A stretch of 64,000 nucleotides of DNA, from assembly GCF_002262875.1 (NCBI RefSeq), contig NZ_NKYE01000004.1:310001-374000 (forward strand), written 5' to 3'. Every line of letters starts with the position of its first letter. The stretch's first letter is position 1. This document shows positions 10,102-17,695 of the stretch, in pieces. Both the position numbers and the translations under genes were made by a program. The notes beneath the pieces are model-generated. The model was not told the origin of the DNA. It searched no databases and saw only the letters and a program-made list of their open reading frames with translations. The DNA is from Amycolatopsis antarctica (GTDB lineage Bacteria > Actinomycetota > Actinomycetes > Mycobacteriales > Pseudonocardiaceae).

Positions 10102-11730
10102 ATGGACGCAGTGACATCCGTTCCCACACCGGTGAACGAGCCCGTGCACACCTATGCGCCCGGCAGCGCGGAGCGGGAGTCGCTGCAGCGCCGGATCGCC
10201 GAGCTGGAGGCGGAGAAGCACGAGCTGCCGCAGACCATCGACGGCAAGCGCAGGCTCGCCGGCGGGGAAGCCTTCGACGTCGTCCAGCCGCACGACCACG
10301 CGCACGTACTCGGCACCTCCGCCAACGCCACCCCGCAGGACGCCGCGGACGCCGTGGCCGCGGCGAAGCGGGCCGCCCGCGACTGGGCCGCCATGCCCTT
10401 CGACGAGCGCGCCGCGGTGTTCCTGCGCGCGGCCGACCTGATCGCGGGCCCGTACCGGGACACGATCAACGGCGCGACCATGCTCGGCCAGTCCAAGTCG
10501 GTGCAGCAGGCCGAGATCGACGCCGCCTGCGAGCTCATCGACTTCCTGCGCTTCAACGTCGGCTACGCCCGCCGCATCCTCGCCGAGCAGCCGATGTCGG
10601 TGCCCGGTGCCTGGAACCGGATGGAGTATCGCCCGCTGGACGGCTTCGTCGTGGCCATCACCCCGTTCAACTTCACCGCCATCGCCGGGAACCTGCCGAG
10701 CGCGCCCGCGCTGATGGGGAACACGGTCGTCTGGAAGCCCACCCCGACACAGCAGCTCGCCGCGCACTTCACGATGCAGGCTTTCGAGGAGGCGGGCCTG
10801 CCACCGGGCGTGATCAACATGGTCACCGGTGACGGCCGCGCCGTCAGCGAGGTGGCACTGGCCGACCCGGGCTTCGCGGGCCTGCACTTCACCGGTTCCA
10901 CGCCGACGTTCAAGCTGCTCTGGCGCACCATCGCGGACAACCTCGACGTCTACGGAAGCTATCCGCGCATCGTCGGCGAGACGGGCGGCAAGGACTTCGT
11001 CGTCGCCCATTCCTCGGCCCGTACCGACAAGCTGGTGCCCGCCCTCGTCCGCGGCGCGTTCGAGTACCAGGGCCAGAAGTGCTCCGCCGCCTCGCGCGCC
11101 TACATCCCGCGTTCGCTGTGGGAGGGTGGGGTGCGCGAGCAGCTCGCCGACCTCACCCGCACGGTGAAGTACGGCGACATCACCGACTTCTCCCTCTTCG
11201 GCGGCGCGGTGATCGACGCGCGCGCCTTCGCCAAGCACAAGGAGTTGTTGTCCAGTGTGGACAGTGACCCGGCGCTGAAGGTGCTGGTGGGCGGGAACTG
11301 CGACGACCAAATCGGTTACTTCGTCGAGCCCACGGTGCTGGTCTCCGATGACCCCTCGCACGCGGTGTTCTCCACCGAGTACTTCGGCCCGATCCTGGCC
11401 GTGCACGTTTATGAGGACGGCGACTACGCGCGGGTGCTGGAGCTGGCCGACGCCGCCTCGCCGTACGCGCTGACCGGTGCGGTGTTCGCCGACGACCGCG
11501 CCGCCGTACGGCAGGCGCACGAGGCGCTGCGCTTCACCGCGGGCAACTTCTACGTCAACGACCGGCCCACCGGCTCGATCGTCGGCCAGCAGCCGTTCGG
11601 CGGCTCGCGGGCGTCCGGCACCAACGACAAGGCGGGTTCGATGTTCAACCTGCTGCGCTGGACCAGTCCCCGGTCGATCAAGGAGACCTTCGACGCCCCG
11701 GCGTTCATCGAGTACCCGCACATGGGCTGA
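10102..11730 (+). CDS. pruA: L-glutamate gamma-semialdehyde dehydrogenase (1-pyrroline-5-carboxylate dehydrogenase)
   Basis: This 542-residue aldehyde dehydrogenase oxidises glutamate semialdehyde, the product of proline breakdown, to glutamate with NAD+. The catalytic Cys is in FEYQGQKCSAASRAY and the general-base Glu in RIVGETGGKDFV, both in the context typical of the long, single-function P5C dehydrogenase family. ATG 10102 is preceded by a GGAGG at proper distance and gives the family N-terminus. No proline dehydrogenase gene (putA/prodh) is adjacent. Confidence 0.95.
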   Translation: MDAVTSVPTPVNEPVHTYAPGSAERESLQRRIAELEAEKHELPQTIDGKRRLAGGEAFDVVQPHDHAHVLGTSANATPQDAADAVAAAKRAARDWAAMPFDERAAVFLRAADLIAGPYRDTINGATMLGQSKSVQQAEIDAACELIDFLRFNVGYARRILAEQPMSVPGAWNRMEYRPLDGFVVAITPFNFTAIAGNLPSAPALMGNTVVWKPTPTQQLAAHFTMQAFEEAGLPPGVINMVTGDGRAVSEVALADPGFAGLHFTGSTPTFKLLWRTIADNLDVYGSYPRIVGETGGKDFVVAHSSARTDKLVPALVRGAFEYQGQKCSAASRAYIPRSLWEGGVREQLADLTRTVKYGDITDFSLFGGAVIDARAFAKHKELLSSVDSDPALKVLVGGNCDDQIGYFVEPTVLVSDDPSHAVFSTEYFGPILAVHVYEDGDYARVLELADAASPYALTGAVFADDRAAVRQAHEALRFTAGNFYVNDRPTGSIVGQQPFGGSRASGTNDKAGSMFNLLRWTSPRSIKETFDAPAFIEYPHMG

Positions 11731-11749
11731 GGTCCGCCGACCTCGCACA

Positions 11750-11788
11750 CGACAGTGGCCCCCGAGCGACGCTCGGGGGCCACTGTCG
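11750..11788. terminator. Bidirectional terminator between pruA and lipoprotein gene
   Basis: A perfect 18-bp stem (arms 11750-11767 and 11771-11788) with a three-base loop lies between two convergent genes, 20 bp from each stop. It is among the strongest hairpins in the window. Confidence 0.88.
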
Positions 11789-11807
11789 CGTAGCGGTCGG
11801 GAACGGG

Positions 11808-12677
11808 TCAGCCGCCGAGGCCGCCCATGTTCGGCATCTCGCCGACCTGGTCGGCGGGCGGTGCCGCGACGTCGACCTCGGCGCCCCAGTCGGAGTACTT
11901 CATGGTCATCTTGCCCTCGGTCGGCGCGCCGCCGGCCGGAGCGCCCGCGGCTTCCATGGCCGCCTTGGTGATGGCGCCCATGTCCATGGTGATCTGCACC
12001 GGGAGCTGCTCGCTGTTCAGCCACAGCTCCATCGGGATGACGCCGATCTTGCCGCGCATCTGCTCGGCCTGCTCCTTCTCCAGGCCGCCCGGCGCGAGGT
12101 CGATCATCTTGTCGAAGTCCAGGTCGATCGAGTAGTGCGTCGTCTCCTGGCCGTCGAGCTGGGTCGTCTCGCTGTTGGTGATCGTCCCGGCCTGCTTGAT
12201 GTACTCCAGCATCTTGGTCGGGTCGCTCTGCTCGGTGAGCTGGTCGAACTGACCGCCCATCTGCTGCGACATCGGGTCGGTGCCGTCGGCGCTGATCTTG
12301 ATCCACGGCTTGTCGGCCGTGCCGCCCATGCCCTGCGGCATCTTCATGTACATCGCGCGGTCGACGAACCGCATCTCGATCTGCTGGCCCATCATGTCCA
12401 TGGTCATGGACATCGCGCTGTTCTCGCCGTCGTACCGGCCCTCGCCTTTGGCGGCGATGGTCATCCCGGCCATGGACATGTCCATGCTGAACTTCGACGA
12501 CTTGCTGTTCTGCGTCTTGGACTCGGCGGCCTGCACCAGTTCCTGGGCGTTGCCGAACAGCGCCGAACCGCCACCGATCGCCGGGCTCGCCTGGTCGGTC
12601 CCGTTGTCGCCGCCGCCACACGCGCTGAGCGCGAGGACGAGCGCGAACCCGCCGGCCGCGATCGCTGTCTTACGCAT
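11808..12677 (-). CDS. Secreted lipoprotein, LppX/LolA-like fold
   Basis: The 289-residue precursor begins MRKTAIAAGGFALVLALSAC, a signal peptide with a lipobox (LSAC), so the mature protein should be lipid-anchored on the outer face of the membrane. The mature part is unusually Met-rich (for example MDMSMAGMTIAAKGEG and MGGLGG at the end). Its pattern of long beta strands resembles the LppX/LprG/LolA half-barrel proteins, some of which carry lipids. The start at 12677 is chosen because it gives the signal peptide directly. The ligand is unknown. Confidence 0.75.
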   Translation of the reverse strand: MRKTAIAAGGFALVLALSACGGGDNGTDQASPAIGGGSALFGNAQELVQAAESKTQNSKSSKFSMDMSMAGMTIAAKGEGRYDGENSAMSMTMDMMGQQIEMRFVDRAMYMKMPQGMGGTADKPWIKISADGTDPMSQQMGGQFDQLTEQSDPTKMLEYIKQAGTITNSETTQLDGQETTHYSIDLDFDKMIDLAPGGLEKEQAEQMRGKIGVIPMELWLNSEQLPVQITMDMGAITKAAMEAAGAPAGGAPTEGKMTMKYSDWGAEVDVAAPPADQVGEMPNMGGLGG

Positions 12678-12771
12678 TTTCTGTTCCCCTGTCTCCGTCA
12701 ACCACGGACAAAGCTTTTTCAACGTCAGCAATGGGACGCTTCGCCCCCATCGTAAGGTTCCCTCCCGAACA

Positions 12772-13776
12772 TCACTGTTCGGTACCGGCTTTGGACAGCA
12801 GCAGCCTGCGCAGCGAGGCCAGCCTGCCGGAACTGCCGTCGTCGCTGGTCACGACGTCGTCGAGGGCGCATTCCGGATCGTCCGGCGGACCGAGATGTCC
12901 GCACCCGGCCCGGCACTCCTCCGCCACCTCGGCGAACTCGGGGAACGAGCCGACGATGTCGTCCGGGGTGATGTGGGCCAGGCCGAACGAGCGCACGCCC
13001 GGTGTGTCCACCACCCAGCCGCCGTCCGGCAGCGGAAGCGCCACCGCCGCGACCGAGGTGTGCCGTCCCTTGCCGACGCCGCTCACCACGCCGGTGGCCA
13101 GGTGCGCGTCCGGCAGGATCCGGTTGATCAGCGTGGACTTGCCGACGCCGGAGTGGCCGACCAGCGCCGAGACGCGTCCGCGCAGCAGTTCGGCGATCTC
13201 GGCCGGATCGAGGTCGGTGCTGGTCACCACGGCGGGCACGTCCAGGTCGGCGTAGCGGGCGAGCAGTTCGGCCGGGTCGGCGAGGTCGGCCTTGGTCAGG
13301 CAGAGCACCGGTTCCAGTCCGCCCGCGTAGCAGGCGACCAGGCACCGGTCGATGAAGCCGGTGCGCGGCTGCGGGTCGGCCAGCGCCGTGACGATCAGCA
13401 GCCGTTCCGCGTTCGCCACCACCACCCGTTCGTAGGGATCGGTGTCGTCGGCGGTACGGCGCAGCACGCTGGCGCGCTCGTCCACCCGGACGATCCTGGC
13501 GAGGGTGTCGGTCCGGCCGGTGACGTCGCCGACCAGGCCCACCGTGTCGCCGACGACGACCGGGGTGCGGCCCAGTTCGCGGGCCCGCATCGCGGTGACC
13601 ACCCGCCCGGGGTCGCGCTCGACGGCGCAGGTCCACCGTCCGCGGTCCACCCCGGTCACCATCGCCGTGGTCGCGTCGGCGTGCGCCGGGCGGAGCTTGC
13701 TGCGGGGCCGGGTTCCCTTGCCGGGGCGCACGCGCACGTCCGTCTCGTCCAGCTTGCGCCAGTCCCTGCGGGCCAC
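12772..13776 (-). CDS. rsgA: Ribosome small subunit-dependent GTPase A
   Basis: This circularly permuted GTPase of about 334 residues helps late 30S maturation. An OB domain (VTGVDRGRWTCAV) precedes the G domain with LTKADL (G4), GHSGVGKST (G1) and VDTPGVRSFGL (G3). The C-terminal zinc finger carries the Cys/His ligands of ECRAGCGHLGPPDDPEC. The GTG at 13776 has a purine-rich stretch just upstream and gives the usual length; GTG 13785 and 13803 are alternatives. Confidence 0.93.
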   Translation of the reverse strand: MARRDWRKLDETDVRVRPGKGTRPRSKLRPAHADATTAMVTGVDRGRWTCAVERDPGRVVTAMRARELGRTPVVVGDTVGLVGDVTGRTDTLARIVRVDERASVLRRTADDTDPYERVVVANAERLLIVTALADPQPRTGFIDRCLVACYAGGLEPVLCLTKADLADPAELLARYADLDVPAVVTSTDLDPAEIAELLRGRVSALVGHSGVGKSTLINRILPDAHLATGVVSGVGKGRHTSVAAVALPLPDGGWVVDTPGVRSFGLAHITPDDIVGSFPEFAEVAEECRAGCGHLGPPDDPECALDDVVTSDDGSSGRLASLRRLLLSKAGTEQ

Positions 13777-13943
13777 CCGCCTCACCCCCGTCTCGTCGTC
13801 CACCTCGTCGTTGCCGCTGTCGATGATCCCCCATGCCCGGCCGGGACGGCCCGGCGTGTACTCGCACCGGCCCGGTGCGCGTGTCAGGATGGAATTCGCG
13901 GCGCCGGGTGGACCGTGTGCCGCCGACACGAGGAGGTTGGCCG

Positions 13944-14777
13944 ATGTGCGGCCGATACGCCGCCACGAAGGACCCGGCCACGTTGACCGCCGAGTTCGCG
14001 GCGCTGGACGAGACGGGCGGCGACGCCTTCCGGGCCGATCACAACGTGGCCCCGACCAAGGACGTGGTGACCGTCGTGCAGCGGCATCCGCGGGACGCCG
14101 AGGGCAGGGTCCTCGCCGACGAGCCCGCCACCCGCACGCTCCGGGTGATGCGCTGGGGCCTGGTGCCGTTCTGGGCGAAGGACCCCGCGATGGGCAGCCG
14201 GATGATCAACGCGAGGGCGGAGAGCGCGGCGGAGAAGCCCGCGTTCCGCAAGGCCCTGCGGGCCCGGCGCTGCCTCGTCCCGGCCGACGGCTGGTTCGAG
14301 TGGCGGGCCGGCACGAACGGTACCGCCGGAGCGGCGAAGAAGACGCCGAAGCAGCCGTACTACATGACACCGAAGGACGGTTCGCCGCTGGCGATGGCCG
14401 GGCTGTGGGAGACCTGGCGCGATCCGAGGGGGGAGCCGGACCAGGCTCCGCTGATCACCTTCTCCGTCCTCACCACCGATGCGGTCGGCCAGCTCCAGGA
14501 CGTGCACCACCGAATGCCGCTGCTGCTGCCGCGTACGTACTGGGACACCTGGCTCGATCCGGACAACGCCGAGGTGGACGAGCTGCTGACGCCCCCGTCG
14601 CTCGAACTGGCCGACGCGCTCGAACTGCGGCCGGTGTCCACATTGGTCAACAACGTCCGCAACAACGGGGCGGAACTCGTGGAACGGGCCGAGCAGGCCG
14701 TGCCGGACCTCGACCCGGCGGCAGGTGCCCCGGACGAGGCGGGCCAGGGCGCGCTGTTCGGTACGCCGGAGCGATGA
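13944..14777 (+). CDS. SRAP domain protein (HMCES/YedK family)
   Basis: This 277-residue protein begins MCGRYA, with the invariant Cys2 that crosslinks to abasic sites in single-stranded DNA and shields replication forks. Other family residues are NARAESAAEKPAF, the Glu in DGWFEW and the His in DVHHRMPLLL. AGGAGG precedes the ATG. The stop overlaps the start of the hydrolase gene (ATGA), so the two are coupled. Confidence 0.93.
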   Translation: MCGRYAATKDPATLTAEFAALDETGGDAFRADHNVAPTKDVVTVVQRHPRDAEGRVLADEPATRTLRVMRWGLVPFWAKDPAMGSRMINARAESAAEKPAFRKALRARRCLVPADGWFEWRAGTNGTAGAAKKTPKQPYYMTPKDGSPLAMAGLWETWRDPRGEPDQAPLITFSVLTTDAVGQLQDVHHRMPLLLPRTYWDTWLDPDNAEVDELLTPPSLELADALELRPVSTLVNNVRNNGAELVERAEQAVPDLDPAAGAPDEAGQGALFGTPER

Positions 14778-15385
14778 CCACCATCGAGATCGGCACCCCG
14801 CACGGCGTCGCCCGTGCGGAACTGCACTGCGCCGAGGAGGGCGGGGCGGGGCTGCTGCTCGGGCACGGGGCGGGGGGCGGCGTGCACGCGGGCGACCTCG
14901 TCGCCGTCACCAGGGCGGCCCAGCGTGCCGGGGTGCACGTCGCGCTGGTCGAGCAGCCGTACCGCGTGGCGGGCAGGCGGGCGCCCGCTCCCGCCGCGCA
15001 GCTCGACGAGGCGTGGCTGGCCGTCGCCGCGGAACTCGGGCGGCGCTGGTTCGACGGGCTGCCACTCGTCTTCGGCGGGCGTTCCTCCGGTGCCCGCGTC
15101 GCCTGCCGGACGGCGGGGCAAGGCCAGGCCGTCGCCGTGCTGTGCCTGGCGTTTCCGTTGGTACCCAAGGGAAAGCCGGAGAAGACCCGGCAACCGGAAC
15201 TCGACGCCGTCGAGGTGCCGACCCTGGTGGTGCAGGGCGAGCGGGACCCGTTCGGCCTGCCGGAGGGCGGATCGCACCACGAGATCGTCACCCTGGCCGG
15301 TGACCACTCGCTGAAGGCGGACCTGGACGGCGTCGCCCGCGCGGCGGGGGAGTGGCTGCAGCGGGTACTGCGCCCGCTGGGCTGA
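14774..15385 (+). CDS. Alpha/beta-hydrolase, KANL3/Tex30-like
   Basis: This small 203-residue alpha/beta-hydrolase has a probable nucleophile Ser in FGGRSSGARVA, an acid in VQGERDPFG and a His in AGDHSLK, in the order expected of the fold. An oxyanion-type HGAGGG lies at about residue 33. The substrate is unknown. It overlaps the SRAP gene by four bases; that pairing is common in actinomycetes but unexplained. Confidence 0.85.
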   Translation: MTTIEIGTPHGVARAELHCAEEGGAGLLLGHGAGGGVHAGDLVAVTRAAQRAGVHVALVEQPYRVAGRRAPAPAAQLDEAWLAVAAELGRRWFDGLPLVFGGRSSGARVACRTAGQGQAVAVLCLAFPLVPKGKPEKTRQPELDAVEVPTLVVQGERDPFGLPEGGSHHEIVTLAGDHSLKADLDGVARAAGEWLQRVLRPLG

Positions 15386-15402
15386 GGCGGTGGCGGCCGG
15401 GC

Positions 15403-15879
15403 TCAGCCCGCGATCGGTGCCAGCACGGCGCCGGTGAGCCGGACCAGGTCCGCCGGCGCCAGCTCCAGTTCCAGCCCGCGTCGGCCCGCCGAGCAGTGCA
15501 CGGTGTCGAACGCCTCCGCGGACTCGTCGATCACCACCGGCAGCCGGGTGCGGTGGCCGAGCGGGGAGATGCCGCCCAGCACGTAGCCGGTGGCCCGTTG
15601 CGCCGCCGCGGCGTCCGCCATCTTCGCCTTCTTGCCGCCAGCCGCCACCGCGAGCGCCTTCAGGTCGAGCTGGCCGCCGACCGGCACGACGCCGACCGTC
15701 AGCTTCCCGTCGACCTCGGCCACCAGCGTCTTGAACACCCTGGCCGGATCGAGCCCCAGCGCCTCCACCGCCTCGGTGCCGTACGAGGCCGCGCGCGGAA
15801 CGTGCTCGTACGAGTGCACCGTGTGCGGTATCCGCTGCCGGTTCAGCAGCGCGGTCGCCGGGGTCCCCTTGCCTGCCAC
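15403..15879 (-). CDS. ybaK: Cys-tRNA(Pro)/Cys-tRNA(Cys) deacylase YbaK
   Basis: The 158-residue YbaK/ProX-fold protein hydrolyses mischarged Cys-tRNA(Pro). The conserved Lys is in ARVFKTLVAEVDGK, and the G(x)nPxG loop is YVLGGISPLG. The start is GTG 15879, giving MAGKGTPATALLNRQRIPHT, the usual family N-terminus. It is convergent with the hydrolase gene. Confidence 0.93.
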   Translation of the reverse strand: MAGKGTPATALLNRQRIPHTVHSYEHVPRAASYGTEAVEALGLDPARVFKTLVAEVDGKLTVGVVPVGGQLDLKALAVAAGGKKAKMADAAAAQRATGYVLGGISPLGHRTRLPVVIDESAEAFDTVHCSAGRRGLELELAPADLVRLTGAVLAPIAG

Positions 15880-15959
15880 ACGGACAGCGTAGGCAGCCGG
15901 TGAATTACCTCACCGGGCGGCATCCGCCGAGGTGGGGGCCCGGTGGCGGGGACGGGGAG

Positions 15960-15985
15960 GGAATGCCGGGCGGTGCGGGGACGTT
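15960..15985 (+). promoter_or_regulatory. SigR/SigH-type promoter upstream of sigR
   Basis: GGAAT at 15960-15964 and GTT at 15983-15985 are separated by exactly 18 bases, matching the SigR/SigH consensus (GGAAT-N18-GTT, extended as GGGAAT and CGTT here). It lies about 200 bp before the sigR coding start and should give positive autoregulation under thiol oxidation. Confidence 0.75.
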
Positions 15986-16186
15986 GACGCCCATGTGCTG
16001 ACGAACGTAGCCACCACGGCCCCCCGAACCGATCGCACGAAGCGTCCGGTCCTGGCCTCGGCGCCCAGCCGGAAGCCCGGAAACGGCGTATCGTCGCAGG
16101 CGACTTATGCGCACCCGGCAACGGGATCGTCGTGCTGCCATCCGGCACGGCGGACCGCTGCCGACGTGGATCGGGAAGGACAGGGT

Positions 16187-16822
16187 TTGCCGAGTACGGA
16201 GCACCCCGCCGAGTCCGCCGGCACCGCCGAGGAACGGCCCGACGAGCTGACCCAGCGGTTCGAGCAGGACGCGATGCCGCTGCTCGACCAGCTCTACTCG
16301 GCCGCGATGCGCATGACGCGCAATCCGGCCGACGCCGAGGACCTGGTGCAGGAGGCCTACCTCAAGGCGTACGCGGCGTTCTCGTCGTTCAAGCGGGGCA
16401 CGAACCTCAAGGCGTGGATGTACCGCATCCTCACCAACACCTACATCAACGGTTACCGCAAGCGGCAGCGGCAGCCGATCCAGCAGCCCACCGAGGAGAT
16501 CACCGACTGGCAGCTCGCCAAGGCGGAGAGCCACACCTCGCGGGGATTGCGGTCGGCCGAGGTCGAGGCGATGGACAATCTCCCCGACAACGACGTCAAG
16601 GCGGCGCTGCAGCAGCTCCCCGAGGATTTCCGGCTGGCGGTGTACCTCGCCGACGTCGAGGGCTTCGCCTACAAGGAGATCGCCGAGATCATGGAGACGC
16701 CGATCGGCACGGTCATGTCGCGTCTGCACCGCGGTCGCGGACAGCTCCGCGACCTGCTCGCCGACGTGGCCAGGGACCGTGGTTTCATCCGGTCCGGCAA
16801 CCAGGAGGTGGCAAGGCGATGA
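16187..16822 (+). CDS. sigR: Thiol-oxidative stress ECF sigma factor, SigR/SigH family
   Basis: This 211-residue group 4 sigma factor has region 2 ([39 protein letters not shown]) and region 4 ([34 protein letters not shown]). It is closest in sequence to SigH of mycobacteria and SigR of Streptomyces, which control thioredoxin and thiol homeostasis. TTG 16187 is favoured because AAGGA lies six bases upstream. In-frame GTG codons at 16166 and 15995 could give longer forms, the latter adding 64 residues like the SigR' isoform of Streptomyces. The gene overlaps rsrA by four bases. Confidence 0.93.
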   Translation: MPSTEHPAESAGTAEERPDELTQRFEQDAMPLLDQLYSAAMRMTRNPADAEDLVQEAYLKAYAAFSSFKRGTNLKAWMYRILTNTYINGYRKRQRQPIQQPTEEITDWQLAKAESHTSRGLRSAEVEAMDNLPDNDVKAALQQLPEDFRLAVYLADVEGFAYKEIAEIMETPIGTVMSRLHRGRGQLRDLLADVARDRGFIRSGNQEVARR

Positions 16823-17160
16823 CGGCGAAGGAAGACGGCGTGTACGAGGGCGCCTGTGGCGGATCCTCCGACGTCGACTGCGACGAACTGCTGGCGGAGG
16901 TCTATCTGCTGCTGGACAAGGAGTGCGGGGCCGAGCACGAGGCCGAGTTGCGCAGGCACCTCGACGACTGCCCGCCCTGCCTCGAGCAGTACGGCATCGA
17001 CGAGCAGATCAAGCAGCTACTCGCCCGCAAGTGCGGCGGCGAGCACGCCCCGGAGGACCTGCGCGCCCGGTTGCGGGCCTCGATCCGCAGAACCGTGGAG
17101 CAGCGCGGCAACACCACGGTCGAGCGCACGGAAGTGCACATCGAGCAGACCACGGAGTAG
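16819..17160 (+). CDS. rsrA: Redox-sensing zinc anti-sigma factor (RsrA/RshA)
   Basis: This 113-residue ZAS-family anti-sigma factor binds SigR in reducing conditions and lets go when its thiols form a disulfide. The HxxxCxxC motif is present as HLDDCPPC, with the further ligand Cys21 (DVDCDELL) upstream. Two more Cys residues (C13 and the one in ARKCGGEH) are present. ATG 16819 overlaps the sigR stop (ATGA), giving coupled translation in the usual 1:1 arrangement. Confidence 0.93.
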   Translation: MTAKEDGVYEGACGGSSDVDCDELLAEVYLLLDKECGAEHEAELRRHLDDCPPCLEQYGIDEQIKQLLARKCGGEHAPEDLRARLRASIRRTVEQRGNTTVERTEVHIEQTTE

Positions 17161-17175
17161 CCGCCCCCGAACGCG

Positions 17176-17215
17176 GAACGGCCCCGGCACCTTGTTCAGG
17201 TGACCGGGGCCGTTC
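17176..17215. terminator. Terminator hairpin between rsrA and bL37 gene
   Basis: A perfect 12-bp stem (17176-17187 with 17204-17215) is extended inward by CACCT/AGGTG around a TGTTC loop. It lies 16 bp after rsrA and 18 bp from the end of the convergent small ribosomal protein gene. Confidence 0.85.
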
Positions 17216-17232
17216 GTTGCCATCGCCGGTAC

Positions 17233-17307
17233 TCAGGCGTTGGGCTTCTTGCCGTGGTTCGCGCCGTTCTTCTTGCGGTCGCGACGCTTGCGGGCTCGCT
17301 TCGACAT
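17233..17307 (-). CDS. Ribosomal protein bL37, 24 residues
   Basis: The minus strand encodes the peptide MSKRARKRRDRKKNGANHGK followed by KPNA, 24 residues in all. This is the highly basic actinobacterial 50S protein known as bL37, whose signature ending is ANHGKRPNA/ANHGKKPNA. An excellent ribosome-binding site (AAGGAGGGAAC) sits right before the ATG at 17307. It is shorter than usual gene-calling limits. It lies between the convergent rsrA and the divergent pdtaS. Confidence 0.9.
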   Translation of the reverse strand: MSKRARKRRDRKKNGANHGKKPNA

Positions 17308-17695
17308 GTTCCCTCCTTGCCTGCTGCTTCGCGGCCCCTGCGAGGTGCTCCTCGCGAGGCGCGGGTGCGCCTGCCGGGCCAGGGACGTACCCGGCTCATT
17401 GTGTCATCAGCGCACCTGCCCTGGCTGCCCGCCCTGTGCGGCCGGTCTCTCGTCCCGTGCCGCCGGTCTCCGGCTCTGGTTGGATTGCCGATGTCGCCTC
17501 CGGTGCGGTCCACCCCGCCGGTCCGCGCCTCTCATGTACCGCCGCCGATCGCCAGGAGGGCAGTCACCGATGGCCGAGAAGTTCCGGGCCGTGCCCGCGG
17601 CGGGACCGGGCGCGGTCGCGTCCGCTCCCGGGCGCCTGCCGGTCCGCGTCGTTCGTGCGGTCCGATCCGTCCGTGGCGACGCGGGATAGCCGCCC
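17308..17695. other. Divergent intergenic region bL37-pdtaS
   Basis: These 388 bp must hold the promoters for the bL37 gene (leftward) and pdtaS (rightward). No clear -35/-10 pair was identified. A possible 39-residue frame occupies the last 120 bp (17570-17689). The biotinylated-protein gene that neighbours pdtaS in M. tuberculosis is absent. Confidence 0.4.
17570..17689 (+). CDS. Possible 39-residue leader/small protein before pdtaS
   Basis: ATG 17570 follows AGGAGG by ten bases and opens a frame of 39 codons (MAEKFRAVPAAGPGAVASAP and onward) that stops six bases before the pdtaS start. The spacing suggests translational coupling, and pdtaS itself lacks a good ribosome-binding site. The sequence is Ala/Val/Arg-rich and is not recognised, so it may be non-coding. 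Confidence 0.3.
   Translation: MAEKFRAVPAAGPGAVASAPGRLPVRVVRAVRSVRGDAG

Noticed and set aside
15932..15994. sigR start at ATG 15932
   Set aside because: The SigR-type promoter at 15960-15985 lies downstream of this codon, so transcripts from it would not contain it. The translated segment is low complexity.
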